Shown here piece after piece: positions 41,051 to 51,030 of a stretch of DNA of 64,000 nucleotides. The first letter of the stretch is position 1. Each line of letters begins with the position of its first letter. The DNA is from an uncultured Pantoea sp. (GTDB lineage Bacteria > Pseudomonadota > Gammaproteobacteria > Enterobacterales > Enterobacteriaceae): assembly GCA_913778495.1 (NCBI GenBank), contig CAJYVD010000022.1:62001-126000 (forward strand), given 5' to 3'. Below the pieces are notes generated by a model that had not been told where the DNA came from, ran no database searches, and saw nothing but the letters and a program-made list of their open reading frames with translations. Position numbers and translations under genes: made by a program.

Positions 41051-42796
41051 TCAGCGGTGGTTAAACCAGTTCATCCAGCGTAAGGGCCACGGGCGTTGGC
41101 GCACTTCAGGCTGATTAAACTGGGTAATACGTTCTTGAATCAGGTTCATCAGCGATTCGCCGCTCTCGCTGTTCCAGGCCATGCCGGTGAGCAACGGCAG
41201 CGCATCGGCAACGCTTTCAATCGCCCAGAGATGGAACTGCTCCTCTTTGACCGCCTTTACCACTTCCTGACTTAGACTCAGATGGCGAACGTTGCTGGCG
41301 GGCAGAATAACACCCTGCTTACCTGTCAGTCCGCGCGCGTCGCAGATGTGGAAGAAGCCTTCAATTTTTTCATTCAGGCCGCCAACAGGTTGCACGTTAC
41401 CAAACTGATCAACCGAGCCTGTCACGGCGATTTGCTGAGTCAGCGGTTGGTTCGCCAGCGCGCTGATTAGGGCACACAGCTCGGCTAGCGAGGCGCTGTC
41501 GCCGTCGACTTCAGAATAAGATTGCTCAAACACCACCGAGGCGGAGAAGGGCAGCTGTTGATCCAGTTCGAGTTCAGCAATCAGATACGCCTGCATAATC
41601 ATCATGCCTTTAGCATGAATGTTCCCGCCCAGTTCGGCTTTGCGCTCCACGTCGTTAAATTCACCGTCGCCCGGATGCACCACGCAGGTGATGCGTGACG
41701 GTTCACCCCACGGACGCGGGTGGCCTGGAAACTCCACCACCGACAGGCCATTGATCTGACCAACGCGCTCGCCGTCAGTCTCAATCATGATTTGATCGAG
41801 TAAAATTTCATCACGCATCCGCTCTGCAAGATAACTCTCTCGCCACTCGCGCGCCTCAAGGGCATCTTTAAGCGCCACCGCGTTTAGGCTCTCACCGTGC
41901 AGCGCGGCTTCCTGCAGCTGACGGCGAAGCCATCGCGGGCAAAGCGGCAGCGTTTCTTGATCGCCGGTCATTCTGACCGCCTCGTTAATCAACAGGGGCC
42001 AAAAATCCGCATCCGGTGCGGCGAGTTCGGCTTTCTCAGCCTGAGCCAGCGTCCACTGGCACCAGTTTGTCATGTCATCTTCGTCGTTAATCTGCAAGTT
42101 TTCTTCAAACTCGCTGTACAACGCCATCTCATGCACTTCAGCATCCATTTCCTGGAAGCTCGCCAGCGCATCGCGCTCACCGCACAGCACCAAGCGAAGA
42201 TCCAGGGGCAGCGACGGTATCGCCACCGGTAACGGCTGGCGTTCGTCCTGGGAGTACCAGTCAAAGCGGCCTAGCTCAATGCATTTGCGCAGGCGTAGCC
42301 ACATCAGCGGTTGAGCCAGCAGCGGGGTAACGGCGAGGATTAACGTTCCCCCGTTAGCGCGGTGAATCAGTCCCGGTTCAGGTTGAATGCGGTCCTTGTA
42401 CTGCCGCACGCAGCCAAATAGCTGCTCAGGCTCGAACCAGTCTGCAATGTGCACGCCGCCCTGGCTCGTAAACGGGCGATCTGGATTGCTGGCGGGCTGC
42501 AAACTGACGCTATCACCCATGATGAGATAATCGCCGCCGTGCAGCGTGGGTTCGTCAGGTTGAAAGCGCTCGGCCGCTTCGGCAATACAGGCCAGATAAT
42601 CACGGTTTTCCTGGCTGCGTAACAGCAGCAGCGGGAAGCCGATGGTTTGATGGTGTAAATGCGCCAATGCATTCAGCAGACGCGGCTGAACCGCGGCGAG
42701 GCTATCGCTATCTTCCAGAGAGAGGTTTGAAAAAATGGAGTGGTAGCGCGCGCTATCCGGCTGCAGGGTTTGCCACGTAATTTGAGTGTTGGTCAA
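41051..42796 (-). CDS. lonH: LonH (YcbZ), Lon-like ATP-independent protease homologue
   Basis: A 581-residue Lon-family protein with a degenerate AAA region and a C-terminal Lon protease domain. The catalytic serine is in VDGDSASLAEL and the lysine in GGLNEKIEGFF. In E. coli YcbZ/LonH is a putative protease with few known substrates. The start is set at a TTG (42796), since the product then begins TNTQITWQTLQPDS, aligning with the E. coli start. The frame is open for 39 further codons upstream without similarity, and no strong ribosome site precedes the TTG. It is divergent from matP. Confidence 0.85.
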   Translation of the reverse strand: MTNTQITWQTLQPDSARYHSIFSNLSLEDSDSLAAVQPRLLNALAHLHHQTIGFPLLLLRSQENRDYLACIAEAAERFQPDEPTLHGGDYLIMGDSVSLQPASNPDRPFTSQGGVHIADWFEPEQLFGCVRQYKDRIQPEPGLIHRANGGTLILAVTPLLAQPLMWLRLRKCIELGRFDWYSQDERQPLPVAIPSLPLDLRLVLCGERDALASFQEMDAEVHEMALYSEFEENLQINDEDDMTNWCQWTLAQAEKAELAAPDADFWPLLINEAVRMTGDQETLPLCPRWLRRQLQEAALHGESLNAVALKDALEAREWRESYLAERMRDEILLDQIMIETDGERVGQINGLSVVEFPGHPRPWGEPSRITCVVHPGDGEFNDVERKAELGGNIHAKGMMIMQAYLIAELELDQQLPFSASVVFEQSYSEVDGDSASLAELCALISALANQPLTQQIAVTGSVDQFGNVQPVGGLNEKIEGFFHICDARGLTGKQGVILPASNVRHLSLSQEVVKAVKEEQFHLWAIESVADALPLLTGMAWNSESGESLMNLIQERITQFNQPEVRQRPWPLRWMNWFNHR

Positions 42797-42966
42797 AATA
42801 TTCGCATTAGTCAGATTCAGGAAAAGCGCGATTATACAGGAATTGATGGGGTTAATCACGGCGGAGTTCTGGCCCGAACTGTGATGTCTACAACATGTTT
42901 TTCGTTGCTGCATCCGGGAAAAAAGCTGTTATTCTTAGCTCGTTACGTGATCATGATGAGATTCCG

Positions 42967-43434
42967 ATGAAATACCAGCAACTCGAAAATCTTGAAAGCG
43001 GATGGAAGTGGAAATACCTGGTGAAAAAGCATCGGGAAGGTGAGTTAATCACCCGTCATCTTGAGCTAAGTGCCGCGCAGGCGGCGGTCAATTTACTGCT
43101 GGCGATGGAGAACAATCCCATTACCGTCAACGAGTGGATAGATGAGCATATCCATCCGTCATTAGAAAATCGCCTTAAGCAAACTATCCGCGCGCGTCGA
43201 AAACGCCATTTCAATGCTGAACATCAGCACACGCGAAAAAAATCCATCGATTTGGAGTATCTGGTTTGGCAGCGTTTAGCTGGCTTGGCGCAGCGTCGCG
43301 GTAACACGTTGTCAGAGACGGTGGTGCAGTTGATTGAAGATGCCGAGCGTAAAGAGAAATATGCCTCGCAGATGTCCACGTTAAAGCAGGATTTGCAGGC
43401 TATCCTCGGCGGTAAAGAATCTGACAGCGAATGA
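42967..43434 (+). CDS. matP: MatP, Ter macrodomain organiser
   Basis: A 155-residue DNA-binding protein that binds matS sites and compacts the Ter macrodomain, tethers it to the divisome and displaces MukBEF. The N-terminus ([20 protein letters not shown]) and the ribbon-helix-helix region ([20 protein letters not shown]) are nearly identical to E. coli. The C-terminal coiled coil follows. The ATG at 42967 is preferred over an upstream in-frame start on this basis. It is convergent with ompA across a strong terminator. Confidence 0.96.
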   Translation: MKYQQLENLESGWKWKYLVKKHREGELITRHLELSAAQAAVNLLLAMENNPITVNEWIDEHIHPSLENRLKQTIRARRKRHFNAEHQHTRKKSIDLEYLVWQRLAGLAQRRGNTLSETVVQLIEDAERKEKYASQMSTLKQDLQAILGGKESDSE

Positions 43435-43460
43435 TTTTTTTTTGCAGCCAGTTAAAACAA

Positions 43461-43488
43461 AAAACCCCGCCGAGGCGGGGTTTTTTTT
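43461..43488. terminator. Bidirectional terminator between matP and ompA
   Basis: A 10-bp stem (43461-43470 with 43475-43484) with a four-base loop is flanked by T runs on the plus strand and A-rich sequence on the other side, fit for both convergent genes. Confidence 0.88.
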
Positions 43489-43498
43489 ACGCGATAAC

Positions 43499-44569
43499 TT
43501 AAGCCTGTGGCTGAGTTACAACGTCTTTGATGCCTTTAACATCGATTTCTACGCGACGGTCTGGCGCCAGGCAGTCGATCAGGGCGTTACGGCCTTTCAC
43601 GCTGTCACAGGTGTTGCCAGTAACTGGGTTAGATTCACCCATGCCACGTGCAGAGATCTTGTTAGAAGGGATGCCTTTAGAAACCAGGTAGTCTACAACA
43701 GACTGTGCACGTTTCTCAGACAGCTTCTGGTTGTACTGCTCTGAACCGATGCGATCGGTGAAGCCCAGTACTACAACAGAACCGTCTTTCGGATCCATTG
43801 AGCTCAGCTGGCTGTACAGCTGATCCAGTGCCTGCTGACCTTCTGGCTTCAGAGTTGCCTTGTTGAAGGTGAACAGTACGTCTGATTTCAGGGTGAAACG
43901 CTTGGTTTCAACAACAGGTGCTGGAGCAGGTGCTGGAGCAACAACAGGTGCTGCTGCTTCATCCTGACCGAAGCGGTAAGAAACACCCAGGCTCAGCATG
44001 CCGTTATCTGGACGTGCGCCAACGGTCTGTGCATCACCGATGTTGTTAACCCACTGGTAGTCCAGACGGGTTGCCCAGTTTTTGGTCAGTGCGTATTCAA
44101 CACCAACAGCAGCCAGCGGAGAAACGCCAGTGTCGTGGTCGCTGATGCGGCCAGTGGTTGGGTTGGTCTGAGTTGCGTCTGCACGCCATACCATGCCGCC
44201 CAGACGGGTGTATACGTCCAGATCGTCATTGATTGGGTAGCTCAGTTTAGCAGCCAGCTGAACGCCTTGTGCTTTGAATGCGCCGTTGGTCACAGAGCCT
44301 TTGTTAGGCATACGACCCAGCCAGTCATAGCCCAGCTCGAAGCCCAGGTATGGGTTAGCCTGGTAGCCCATGAAGGCACCCGCACCCAGCTGTGATTCGT
44401 GAGTTGGACCGTTGTTGTTCTCGTAACCGTGACCGTAGTAACCAGTATCATGATACTGAGACCAGCCCAGTTTAGCACCGGTGTACCAGGTGTTATCTTT
44501 AGGGGCGGCCTGCGCTACGGTAGCGAAGCCAGCCAGTGCCACTGCAATTGCGATAGCTGTCTTTTTCAT
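43499..44569 (-). CDS. ompA: OmpA, outer-membrane protein A
   Basis: A 356-residue protein: a signal peptide of 21 residues ending VAQA, an eight-strand transmembrane barrel (about residues 22-195), an Ala-Pro hinge ([15 protein letters not shown]) and a periplasmic OmpA-like peptidoglycan-binding domain with GFTDRIGS and NQKLSEKRA. Two cysteines near the C-terminus can form a disulfide. The barrel loops (for example [13 protein letters not shown]) are lineage-specific. The leader is strongly conserved (separate entry), and mRNA stability is known to be regulated there in E. coli. Confidence 0.97.
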   Translation of the reverse strand: MKKTAIAIAVALAGFATVAQAAPKDNTWYTGAKLGWSQYHDTGYYGHGYENNNGPTHESQLGAGAFMGYQANPYLGFELGYDWLGRMPNKGSVTNGAFKAQGVQLAAKLSYPINDDLDVYTRLGGMVWRADATQTNPTTGRISDHDTGVSPLAAVGVEYALTKNWATRLDYQWVNNIGDAQTVGARPDNGMLSLGVSYRFGQDEAAAPVVAPAPAPAPVVETKRFTLKSDVLFTFNKATLKPEGQQALDQLYSQLSSMDPKDGSVVVLGFTDRIGSEQYNQKLSEKRAQSVVDYLVSKGIPSNKISARGMGESNPVTGNTCDSVKGRNALIDCLAPDRRVEIDVKGIKDVVTQPQA

Positions 44570-44575
44570 TTTTGC

Positions 44576-44734
44576 GCCTCGTTATCATCCAAATAGGCAA
44601 TGAGCAAAAAGGTTGCTCTTGGTTGTAATCCTTCGCCGGGTCTTACCGCTCGCTTATGACTCTACCGCAAAAAAAACGGAGGTTATTGAGCACCCTGGCG
44701 AGATAAAGTCTACAACGAGATTGGAAAGTTACAA
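44576..44734 (-). promoter_or_regulatory. ompA promoter and long conserved leader
   Basis: On the minus strand TTGTAA (44729-44734) and TAGACT (44707-44712) are 16 bases apart. The implied leader of about 130 bases equals the length known in E. coli (133). The last part, GGATGATAACGAGGCGC, is identical to the remembered E. coli ribosome-binding region, a target of the sRNA MicA and of Hfq. The rest of the interval up to 44922 is AT-rich and holds no gene. Confidence 0.6.
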
Positions 44735-44922
44735 GTATGATGTTAGGCCGGGCAGCAAAAAAACAGCGATTTATACACACATTTTAACAAATAACATGGC
44801 AAATTTGTTGGGTCTAAAGGGAGAAAAAACGCCTAACCCCTTGTCAAAGCTGGCGGGAAAAGAATCAGTAGCTTAGGCGCAAGTTTCATAAAAATTAACC
44901 TGAGAAAATTCCGTTTTTTTAC

Positions 44923-45414
44923 TTAGTGAAACAAATCTTGGGGAATTTTTGCCGCTTTGTGTTGTCCAGAGAGGGCCTGCTCGGGCGATTGAGGACGCAT
45001 AATCAAGCCCAGCGACTCGCCTTGTTCTGCCGCCATTTCCAATTCAAGCCGTTCTTCATCACTCACTTCGTAGGGAATCCACGCCAACACCACGCTGTAA
45101 TTTCCTGTGCGGAGCGCTTTGACCATGCTTTGAACCGTGGTGAAGCGTTCTGACTCCGTAATATGCATGCTTTTTTCCAGCGGCAACCCAACCTGCTGCA
45201 TCCAGCTGCGGTTTAGCTTGTGCGCGGGCGTTAACCAGAGCTGCCAGCGCGATTGCTCACTGAGTTTTTGCAAAACAGGCAGCAGCAGCAGATGCATGAT
45301 GCCGGGTTGCTCGTTGTAACGCAGTTCAGTGATTCCACCCACGGCAGGTTGTGCTAGTCCAGTTGAAGCGAAACGGGAAGCACGAGCGGCAATACCAGGA
45401 AGTTGAATACGCAT
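44923..45414 (-). CDS. sulA: SulA, SOS cell-division inhibitor
   Basis: A 163-residue protein that binds FtsZ and blocks division after DNA damage; it is normally degraded by Lon. Conserved parts are LLLPVLQKLSEQSRWQLWL, VQSMVKALRTGNYSVVLAW and LIMRPQSP, ending in a His as in E. coli (YH/FH). The start is set at 45414 (MRIQLPG), because the LexA box lies at 45435-45454 and the promoter must be upstream of the coding region. The longer open frame reading through the operator is rejected. The N-terminus is less conserved than the rest. Confidence 0.92.
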   Translation of the reverse strand: MRIQLPGIAARASRFASTGLAQPAVGGITELRYNEQPGIMHLLLLPVLQKLSEQSRWQLWLTPAHKLNRSWMQQVGLPLEKSMHITESERFTTVQSMVKALRTGNYSVVLAWIPYEVSDEERLELEMAAEQGESLGLIMRPQSPEQALSGQHKAAKIPQDLFH

Positions 45415-45434
45415 TTTTTTATCACTCAGCAATG

Positions 45435-45454
45435 AACTGTATGGATGTACAGTA
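45435..45454 (-). promoter_or_regulatory. LexA box (SOS box) of sulA
   Basis: The minus-strand 20-mer TACTGTACATCCATACAGTT matches the consensus TACTGT-N8-ACAGTA, and is as remembered for E. coli sulA except for the last base. It lies 20 bases before the start codon. Confidence 0.93.
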
Positions 45455-45636
45455 CTGCGGTCGTGCATAAAGATCAACCTCAATTTCGGAAAACAGCTCT
45501 CAAAAATGCAACAAGATCGCGTCTGACGCATTTTATTCATTGAATAGCTAATGCATTTTTTTTATCTTCTAAGCGGATGAATATCCACACTTTTTATAGG
45601 AAATTTCCTTAGGATGGACTCTTAGCTGGAGATGTC

Positions 45637-46263
45637 ATGAAGAGCAAAAATACCGTTGTAGAGCAGTCAAAAGTTGAATTAGCCGAGTTGGGTAAAATTG
45701 AGTCTCGTACTCAATTTGGCGGTTACGCACTAACCGTAGAAAAAATAACGTTTGCGTATATTAACGACAATGTTCTTTACCTACGGGCATGTGAAGCGAT
45801 TCAGCACTATAACGCCACCCGTAAACTCGATCCCCTGATTTACCGCAAACGTGGCGTGCCCGTGCAGCTCAACTACTTCAAAGTTGACACGCAGCTTTGG
45901 CAAGATCGCGAGCAATTGTTGCGGCTTTCAGCCGGCTCACTTGCAGCGGCAAAGCAGGAAGTTGAGGACAGACTTGTCTCAATGCGCATCAAAGATTTGG
46001 CCAATTTAAGCCTTCGAATAGAGATGATGCTGCATCACGTTGGGATTAATTCTGTCAGATTGCTGATAGACATGGGTTCCAGACAAACCTGGCTGCGATT
46101 GTATGAGGTCAACAATAATATCGGATTTAAAACGTTATTAGCGTTAGAGGGGGCTATCATCGGCCATCATCAAGCGGCACTGTCTCCGGCCGTTCGCGCT
46201 GAACTTCGAGCGTGGTATGAAAACACGCTCCGCCTGCGGTATGCGGCGGAGCGCCGTCATTAA
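45637..46263 (+). CDS. sxy: Sxy/TfoX, competence-gene co-activator
   Basis: A 208-residue TfoX-family protein with an N-terminal TfoX_N domain (SRTQFGGYALTVEKITFAYI) and a C-terminal helical domain (IKDLANLSLRIEMMLHHVGI, LEGAIIGHHQAAL). Sxy helps CRP act at CRP-S sites that drive natural competence and DNA-uptake genes. The neighbour order (sulA-sxy-yccS) matches E. coli. It starts at ATG 45637 after a GGAG-like site and overlaps the convergent yccS by four bases. Confidence 0.92.
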   Translation: MKSKNTVVEQSKVELAELGKIESRTQFGGYALTVEKITFAYINDNVLYLRACEAIQHYNATRKLDPLIYRKRGVPVQLNYFKVDTQLWQDREQLLRLSAGSLAAAKQEVEDRLVSMRIKDLANLSLRIEMMLHHVGINSVRLLIDMGSRQTWLRLYEVNNNIGFKTLLALEGAIIGHHQAALSPAVRAELRAWYENTLRLRYAAERRH

Positions 46264-48380
46264 TGAGGTAGCGTACGGCGCAGGCGCGCGATTTCTGGCA
46301 GCAGCGAAATAAGTAAACTGAGCTGCTGCAAAACCAAGTGCGCCTGATTTTCTGTACTGTTTTTAAGTGCGCCTAATCGCTGCGCCAGCGATTGCTGCAT
46401 AGCGAGCGCTTCCGTCTCGGAGACGCATTCAACCTGAAGGACATCCTCTACGAAACAGACTGAGTCATCCAGTAACGCAAGCAGTTGGCTATCGGATAAG
46501 CGTTCACGATGCGCGCCGAGAGCAGATATATAGCTCAGGAATGAGTGATTTAAACACAGTAGCCGGAAAGCGGTTTCGCGCAACGGCTGCTTCATTTTGA
46601 GCTCACTGCTCATATTCGACACGACCGATGCCAGTTCTGCATCCGCGTTGTGCGCATCACGTCGGGCGACGCGATAAGCCAGACGATTATCTTTTCCCTG
46701 ATGATACTGCTCCATGATCGCATCCAGATAGCGGCAGTTAGCCTCTAAAGCACGATCAACGACCACGCTCATCTTACGATAGCGCCAGTCAGGATAGACA
46801 AACGCCACGGCCAGCCACGCCAGGCCACAGCCCAACAGCGTGTCCATCACGCGGGGAAGCGCAATCTCGAAGCCTTCACCCAGTAAGTTAAAGCACAGCA
46901 GCACCAGCAGGGTGATAAACAGCGTTGCCTGCGCATACTGAATCTGGCGAAACGCAAAAAACAGTACGCCGCTCAGCACAATCAAAATGAGTTGGCCCTC
47001 AATTGATGGCACCAGCCAGAGCACGGGCAACCCTATGGCAATACCTGCCAGCGTTCCGCCGATGCGCAGTGCCAGCCGTCGGCGCGTGGCGCTGTAGTTG
47101 GGTTGGCAAACAAAAAGGCTGGTGAGCAAGATCCAATATCCGCGCTGGACACCGGTGATTTGTATAAACGCATACCCCACGCAAAGGACCAACGACATCC
47201 GCATTGCATGACGGAAAAGAGCAGACTGCGGCGTAAGATGTCGACTCAGCCGCAAGCGGATATCCGTCCAACCGCTTAGCCCTTCACGTGATAAATCATT
47301 GTCGGCCGAGATCGGTGGGTCCGCTAATCCTCGATCGGACTCAATCGAACTCAGCTGACCGTCAATCGCCCGAAGATTGCGCAGTAGCCAAAACAGCGGA
47401 CGGAGATGTTCATCTTGCGGTGCCTGCTGCTGTAAGCGCTCAAGCGCGCTCTCCAGTCGGGAAAAGGTACGATTAAACGTGTGACTGTGATGCCAGGTTT
47501 GCCGCAACAAAATGCTTTCTGCCAGCTCTCGGCACGCCTGCGCCTGCATATTCAGCAAGCGCTGAAAGCGAAACAAAATTTCGTTGTAACGCCAGTTATC
47601 CCGCAACAAATGGTATTGCAGGTGGGAGGAGCTGGCGCGCTCGTGAATATCCTGCGCCACAAAGTAGTAGTGCAAGCTGCGACGCGTACTGCGCGAACCA
47701 CGATCGCCGCGCAAACGGCTTTGGATGGTACTTTTGGTGAGGTTAAGCTGCGCGACTAACTGGCTATTCACCATTGCCGCGGCAACAAAGGCCGCGTCAT
47801 CCTGATCGCCCGCATCGGGGTCAAACAGGTTGGCCTTTGCTTCCAGATAACGTGAAAGCTGGGAGAAACTGGCGGCAAGCTGCTCTTGCACCGGTCGTAC
47901 CGGAAAGATCAAATGGCCAATGAAGGTCAGCAAGTTATACCAGAGGGCACCAATCAGCAGGAGTGCGGGTTGCATCCACCATTGTGGGAATAGGCCGATG
48001 CCCAGCATGGTATAAACGGCGATCAACAAGGCGCCAAAGGCGATGGTCGCGTAACGCTGCCCCAGCGCACCCAGCAAAATAAATCCCCAGCTGGAGAGCG
48101 CCAGCCCCAGTGCAAAAGCCCAGGGGTGCGGAAAAAGCAGCTCGACCGAAACCGAGGCGACGCAAAAGCAGATCAGCGTGATCAACAGGTTACGCAGCCG
48201 CCCCGTCCAGCGGTCGTCGAGGTCGGCCAGCGCGGCGGCCACGACGCCCAATGTTAGCGGAATGGTCCACTCTATCTGACCTAGCCACCAAGGTGCTGCC
48301 GCACAGCCCGTGAGCGCGAAGAAGATACGCAGCAGATAGCGCAAACTGCTGTTGAACAGGTAACGCCGCCAGTCTGCCAT
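46260..48380 (-). CDS. yccS: YccS, FUSC-family inner-membrane protein
   Basis: A 706-residue protein of the fusaric acid resistance-like (FUSC/YccS/YhfK) family. It has two sets of about five to six N-terminal and central hydrophobic segments, each followed by a cytoplasmic helical domain. Its transport substrate is not known. The start at 48380 (MADWRRYLF) has a GAGG site nine bases upstream; ATG codons at 48395 and 48401 are alternatives. It is 26 bases after yccF and probably co-transcribed. Confidence 0.9.
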   Translation of the reverse strand: MADWRRYLFNSSLRYLLRIFFALTGCAAAPWWLGQIEWTIPLTLGVVAAALADLDDRWTGRLRNLLITLICFCVASVSVELLFPHPWAFALGLALSSWGFILLGALGQRYATIAFGALLIAVYTMLGIGLFPQWWMQPALLLIGALWYNLLTFIGHLIFPVRPVQEQLAASFSQLSRYLEAKANLFDPDAGDQDDAAFVAAAMVNSQLVAQLNLTKSTIQSRLRGDRGSRSTRRSLHYYFVAQDIHERASSSHLQYHLLRDNWRYNEILFRFQRLLNMQAQACRELAESILLRQTWHHSHTFNRTFSRLESALERLQQQAPQDEHLRPLFWLLRNLRAIDGQLSSIESDRGLADPPISADNDLSREGLSGWTDIRLRLSRHLTPQSALFRHAMRMSLVLCVGYAFIQITGVQRGYWILLTSLFVCQPNYSATRRRLALRIGGTLAGIAIGLPVLWLVPSIEGQLILIVLSGVLFFAFRQIQYAQATLFITLLVLLCFNLLGEGFEIALPRVMDTLLGCGLAWLAVAFVYPDWRYRKMSVVVDRALEANCRYLDAIMEQYHQGKDNRLAYRVARRDAHNADAELASVVSNMSSELKMKQPLRETAFRLLCLNHSFLSYISALGAHRERLSDSQLLALLDDSVCFVEDVLQVECVSETEALAMQQSLAQRLGALKNSTENQAHLVLQQLSLLISLLPEIARLRRTLPH

Positions 48381-48406
48381 TGCGTTAAACCTCATTGCCA
48401 TCTGCC

Positions 48407-48850
48407 TTAAAATCGACGCCGGGCATTGGCGTCTCTTGCCGCCTGCGCCTCTTCAACGGACACCACGCGACGGCCCACTGGCCACAGCGCGATGGCAGCA
48501 ATTTTAAAATTAGCAATTCCGACAGGGATGCCGATGACCGTAAGGCATTGCACGATGCCCGCAGAGATGTGCATTAAGCAGAGCCACCAACCAAAAAAGA
48601 TCAGCCAGAACACGTTCAGAAAAGTGCCGCCTGCATTCATGACTGCGTTTTTACGCTCTGGATAGAGCACATCGACATGCACCGCTTCGTTGCCGAACGG
48701 GATCAGCGAAAGTTTGGCGATCTCCCAGCAGGAGCGCGTCAGCGGCAGGGTAAAAATCAGCACAATGCTGACGAGGGTAGCAAACAGCCAACTGAGCGTA
48801 GTAAAGACGCCGCCAAGGACAAAATTAAGAATATTCAATACGGTGCGCAT
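48407..48850 (-). CDS. yccF: YccF, small inner-membrane protein
   Basis: A 147-residue membrane protein with two YccF (DUF307) repeats and about three to four hydrophobic segments (NFVLGGVFTTLSWLFATLV, FWLIFFGWWLCLMHI). Conserved PLTRSCWEIAKLSLIPFGNE and FKIAAIALWPVGR segments identify it. The function is unknown. The ATG at 48850 (MRTVLNILNF) matches the E. coli start. It heads a two-gene unit with yccS and is divergent from helD. Confidence 0.92.
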   Translation of the reverse strand: MRTVLNILNFVLGGVFTTLSWLFATLVSIVLIFTLPLTRSCWEIAKLSLIPFGNEAVHVDVLYPERKNAVMNAGGTFLNVFWLIFFGWWLCLMHISAGIVQCLTVIGIPVGIANFKIAAIALWPVGRRVVSVEEAQAARDANARRRF

Positions 48851-48972
48851 AACGCGTTTTTCCTTTTGCAATCCGCAATATGAGTCGCCAGTTTAGCGTG
48901 TTTTAAGGCTGGAGCGCCAAGAGTCTCGCAGGTAAACTGCGCGATAATTAACGGGCAGATGGCGATGCGGAC

Positions 48973-51027
48973 ATGGAATTAAAAGCAACATCAATGGGCA
49001 AACGTCTGGCCCAGCATCCTTACAATCGGGTGCGCTTACTGGCTGCGGGCGTGGAAGTCAGCGGCGACCGTCATGAGTACCTGATTCCGTTTAACCAGTT
49101 AATCAATATTGCCTGCAAGCGGGGATTAGTCTGGGGTGAGCTGGAATTTGTACTGCCCGAAGACAAAGTCGTTCGCCTGCACGGTACGGAATGGCAGGAG
49201 ACGCAGCGTTTTTTCCACGCGCTGCAGCAGGCCTGGCTGCAGTGGAGCCAGGAGATGAGCGCGATCAGCGCTGAGGTTCTTGGCGCACTTGAGCAGGATA
49301 TTCTGCACTTTATCGAGCAGGATCGCTGGTTGAAACGCAGTGAGCTGGCCGAGATTAAAGCACGCATCGCGCGCCAGTTTTCTGCTCTACCTTTACCGCT
49401 GGCGCGCATCGCGTCATTTGAAAACTGCCGCGAACGCTGGCAGTTCTGTCAGCAATGGCTAACGCAGGGGGAGCAGGCTATTCGCCAGCGCAATCGTGAC
49501 TGGACGAACCGCGTACTGGAAAACTACGCCGATTTTTTCAATACGGTCGAAACAACGCCATTGAATCGTTCGCAGTGTGAGGCCGTGGTAAATGGCGAAG
49601 ATGCGCTATTAGTACTGGCTGGCGCAGGCAGCGGTAAAACATCGGTCCTGGTGGCCCGTGCTGGCTGGTTGTTACAACGCAAACTGGCCGAACCAGAACA
49701 AATTCTGCTGCTGGCGTTTGGCCGTCAGGCGGCGGAAGAGATGAATCATCGTATTCAATCACGCCTCAACGCGCCTGACATTCAGGCGCGCACCTTCCAC
49801 GCGCTGGCCCTGCACATTATTAATGAAGGCAGTAAAAAACAGCCGCTGGTTAGCAAGCTTGAGAGTGATAGCACCGCCCGCCGCCAGCTGCTTATCACCG
49901 CCTGGCGTGAACAGTGTGCCAGTAAAAAAGCACAGGCCAGTGGCTGGCGGCAGTGGCTGCAGGAGGAGTTAGCGTGGGAGATTGCAGAAGGGCCGTTCTG
50001 GCAAGATGAGCGCCTTGCTCAGCGACTTGCGCCGCGTCTTGAACGCTGGATCAGCCTGATGCGTATGCACGGCGGTGCACAAGCCGCGATGATTGAGGAT
50101 GCGCCAGAGGCCTTGCGCGAGGGTTTCACAAAACGAATAAAACTGATGGCGCCGCTGCTTAAGGCGTGGAAAAGCGCGCTAAAAGAGGAGGGGGCAGTCG
50201 ATTTTTCCGGCCTGATCCACCAGGCTATCGCGGTGCTTGAAAAGGGCCGTTTCATCAGCCCGTGGAAGCATATTCTGGTGGATGAGTTTCAGGACATTTC
50301 GCCGCAGCGCGCCGCGCTGCTCTCGGCTTTACGCCAGCAGAATGCCCGTACGAGCCTGTTTGCCGTTGGCGATGACTGGCAGGCCATTTACCGCTTCAGC
50401 GGTGCTGAGATGAGTTTAACCACGGCTTTTCATCACTACTTTGGCGACGGCGATCGCTGCGTGTTAGATACCACCTACCGCTTTAACGATCGTATCGGTG
50501 ACATTGCCAACCGCTTCATCCAGCAAAATCCCCATCAGCTGCGTAAGCCGCTTAATAGCCTCAGTAAAGGTAATAAAAAGTCGATCGTGCTCTTGCCTGA
50601 GGATCAGCTCGAGCCGCTGTTGGATAAGCTCAGCGGCTATGCTTCTCCTAACGAGCGAATAGTGATTCTGGCGCGCTATCGTCATTTACGTCCAAGCCTC
50701 CTGGATAAAGCCCGAACGCGATGGCCAACGCTGCAGCTGGACTTTATGACAATCCACGCCAGCAAAGGTCAGCAGGCAGACTACGTGATTGTCTGCGGTT
50801 TACATGACGGTCGAGATGGATTTCCGGCGCAGGCGCGTGAATCCCTTATTGAGGAGGGATTGCTGCCTGAGCCGGAGGATTTCCCCGATGCAGAAGAGCG
50901 ACGGCTGGCCTATGTGGCCATGACGCGTGCGCGTCAACAGGTATGGCTGCTGTTTGATAAGACCCAACCCTCGACGTTTGTCGAATCCTTTCGCGAGCTG
51001 GGCGTGCCGCAAAGTCGTAAGCCTTAA
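48973..51027 (+). CDS. helD: HelD, DNA helicase IV
   Basis: A 684-residue superfamily 1 helicase with 3'-5' polarity. Walker A (LAGAGSGKTS) is near residue 216, the Walker B/helicase II motif DEFQDISPQ near 437, and motifs IV-VI (DTTYRFN, MTIHASKGQ, YVAMTRAR) follow. An N-terminal domain of about 190 residues precedes the motor as in E. coli. It contributes to recombination repair pathways. It is convergent with mgsA, three bases apart. Confidence 0.96.
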   Translation: MELKATSMGKRLAQHPYNRVRLLAAGVEVSGDRHEYLIPFNQLINIACKRGLVWGELEFVLPEDKVVRLHGTEWQETQRFFHALQQAWLQWSQEMSAISAEVLGALEQDILHFIEQDRWLKRSELAEIKARIARQFSALPLPLARIASFENCRERWQFCQQWLTQGEQAIRQRNRDWTNRVLENYADFFNTVETTPLNRSQCEAVVNGEDALLVLAGAGSGKTSVLVARAGWLLQRKLAEPEQILLLAFGRQAAEEMNHRIQSRLNAPDIQARTFHALALHIINEGSKKQPLVSKLESDSTARRQLLITAWREQCASKKAQASGWRQWLQEELAWEIAEGPFWQDERLAQRLAPRLERWISLMRMHGGAQAAMIEDAPEALREGFTKRIKLMAPLLKAWKSALKEEGAVDFSGLIHQAIAVLEKGRFISPWKHILVDEFQDISPQRAALLSALRQQNARTSLFAVGDDWQAIYRFSGAEMSLTTAFHHYFGDGDRCVLDTTYRFNDRIGDIANRFIQQNPHQLRKPLNSLSKGNKKSIVLLPEDQLEPLLDKLSGYASPNERIVILARYRHLRPSLLDKARTRWPTLQLDFMTIHASKGQQADYVIVCGLHDGRDGFPAQARESLIEEGLLPEPEDFPDAEERRLAYVAMTRARQQVWLLFDKTQPSTFVESFRELGVPQSRKP

Positions 51028-51030
51028 CGG

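Noticed and set aside
44613-44876. An 87-codon plus-strand open frame upstream of ompA
   Set aside because: It covers the antisense of the ompA leader and promoter, which explain the sequence; no ribosome site or similarity.
45415-45540. N-terminal extension of sulA
   Set aside because: The extension would translate through the LexA box and promoter, which must lie upstream of the real start.
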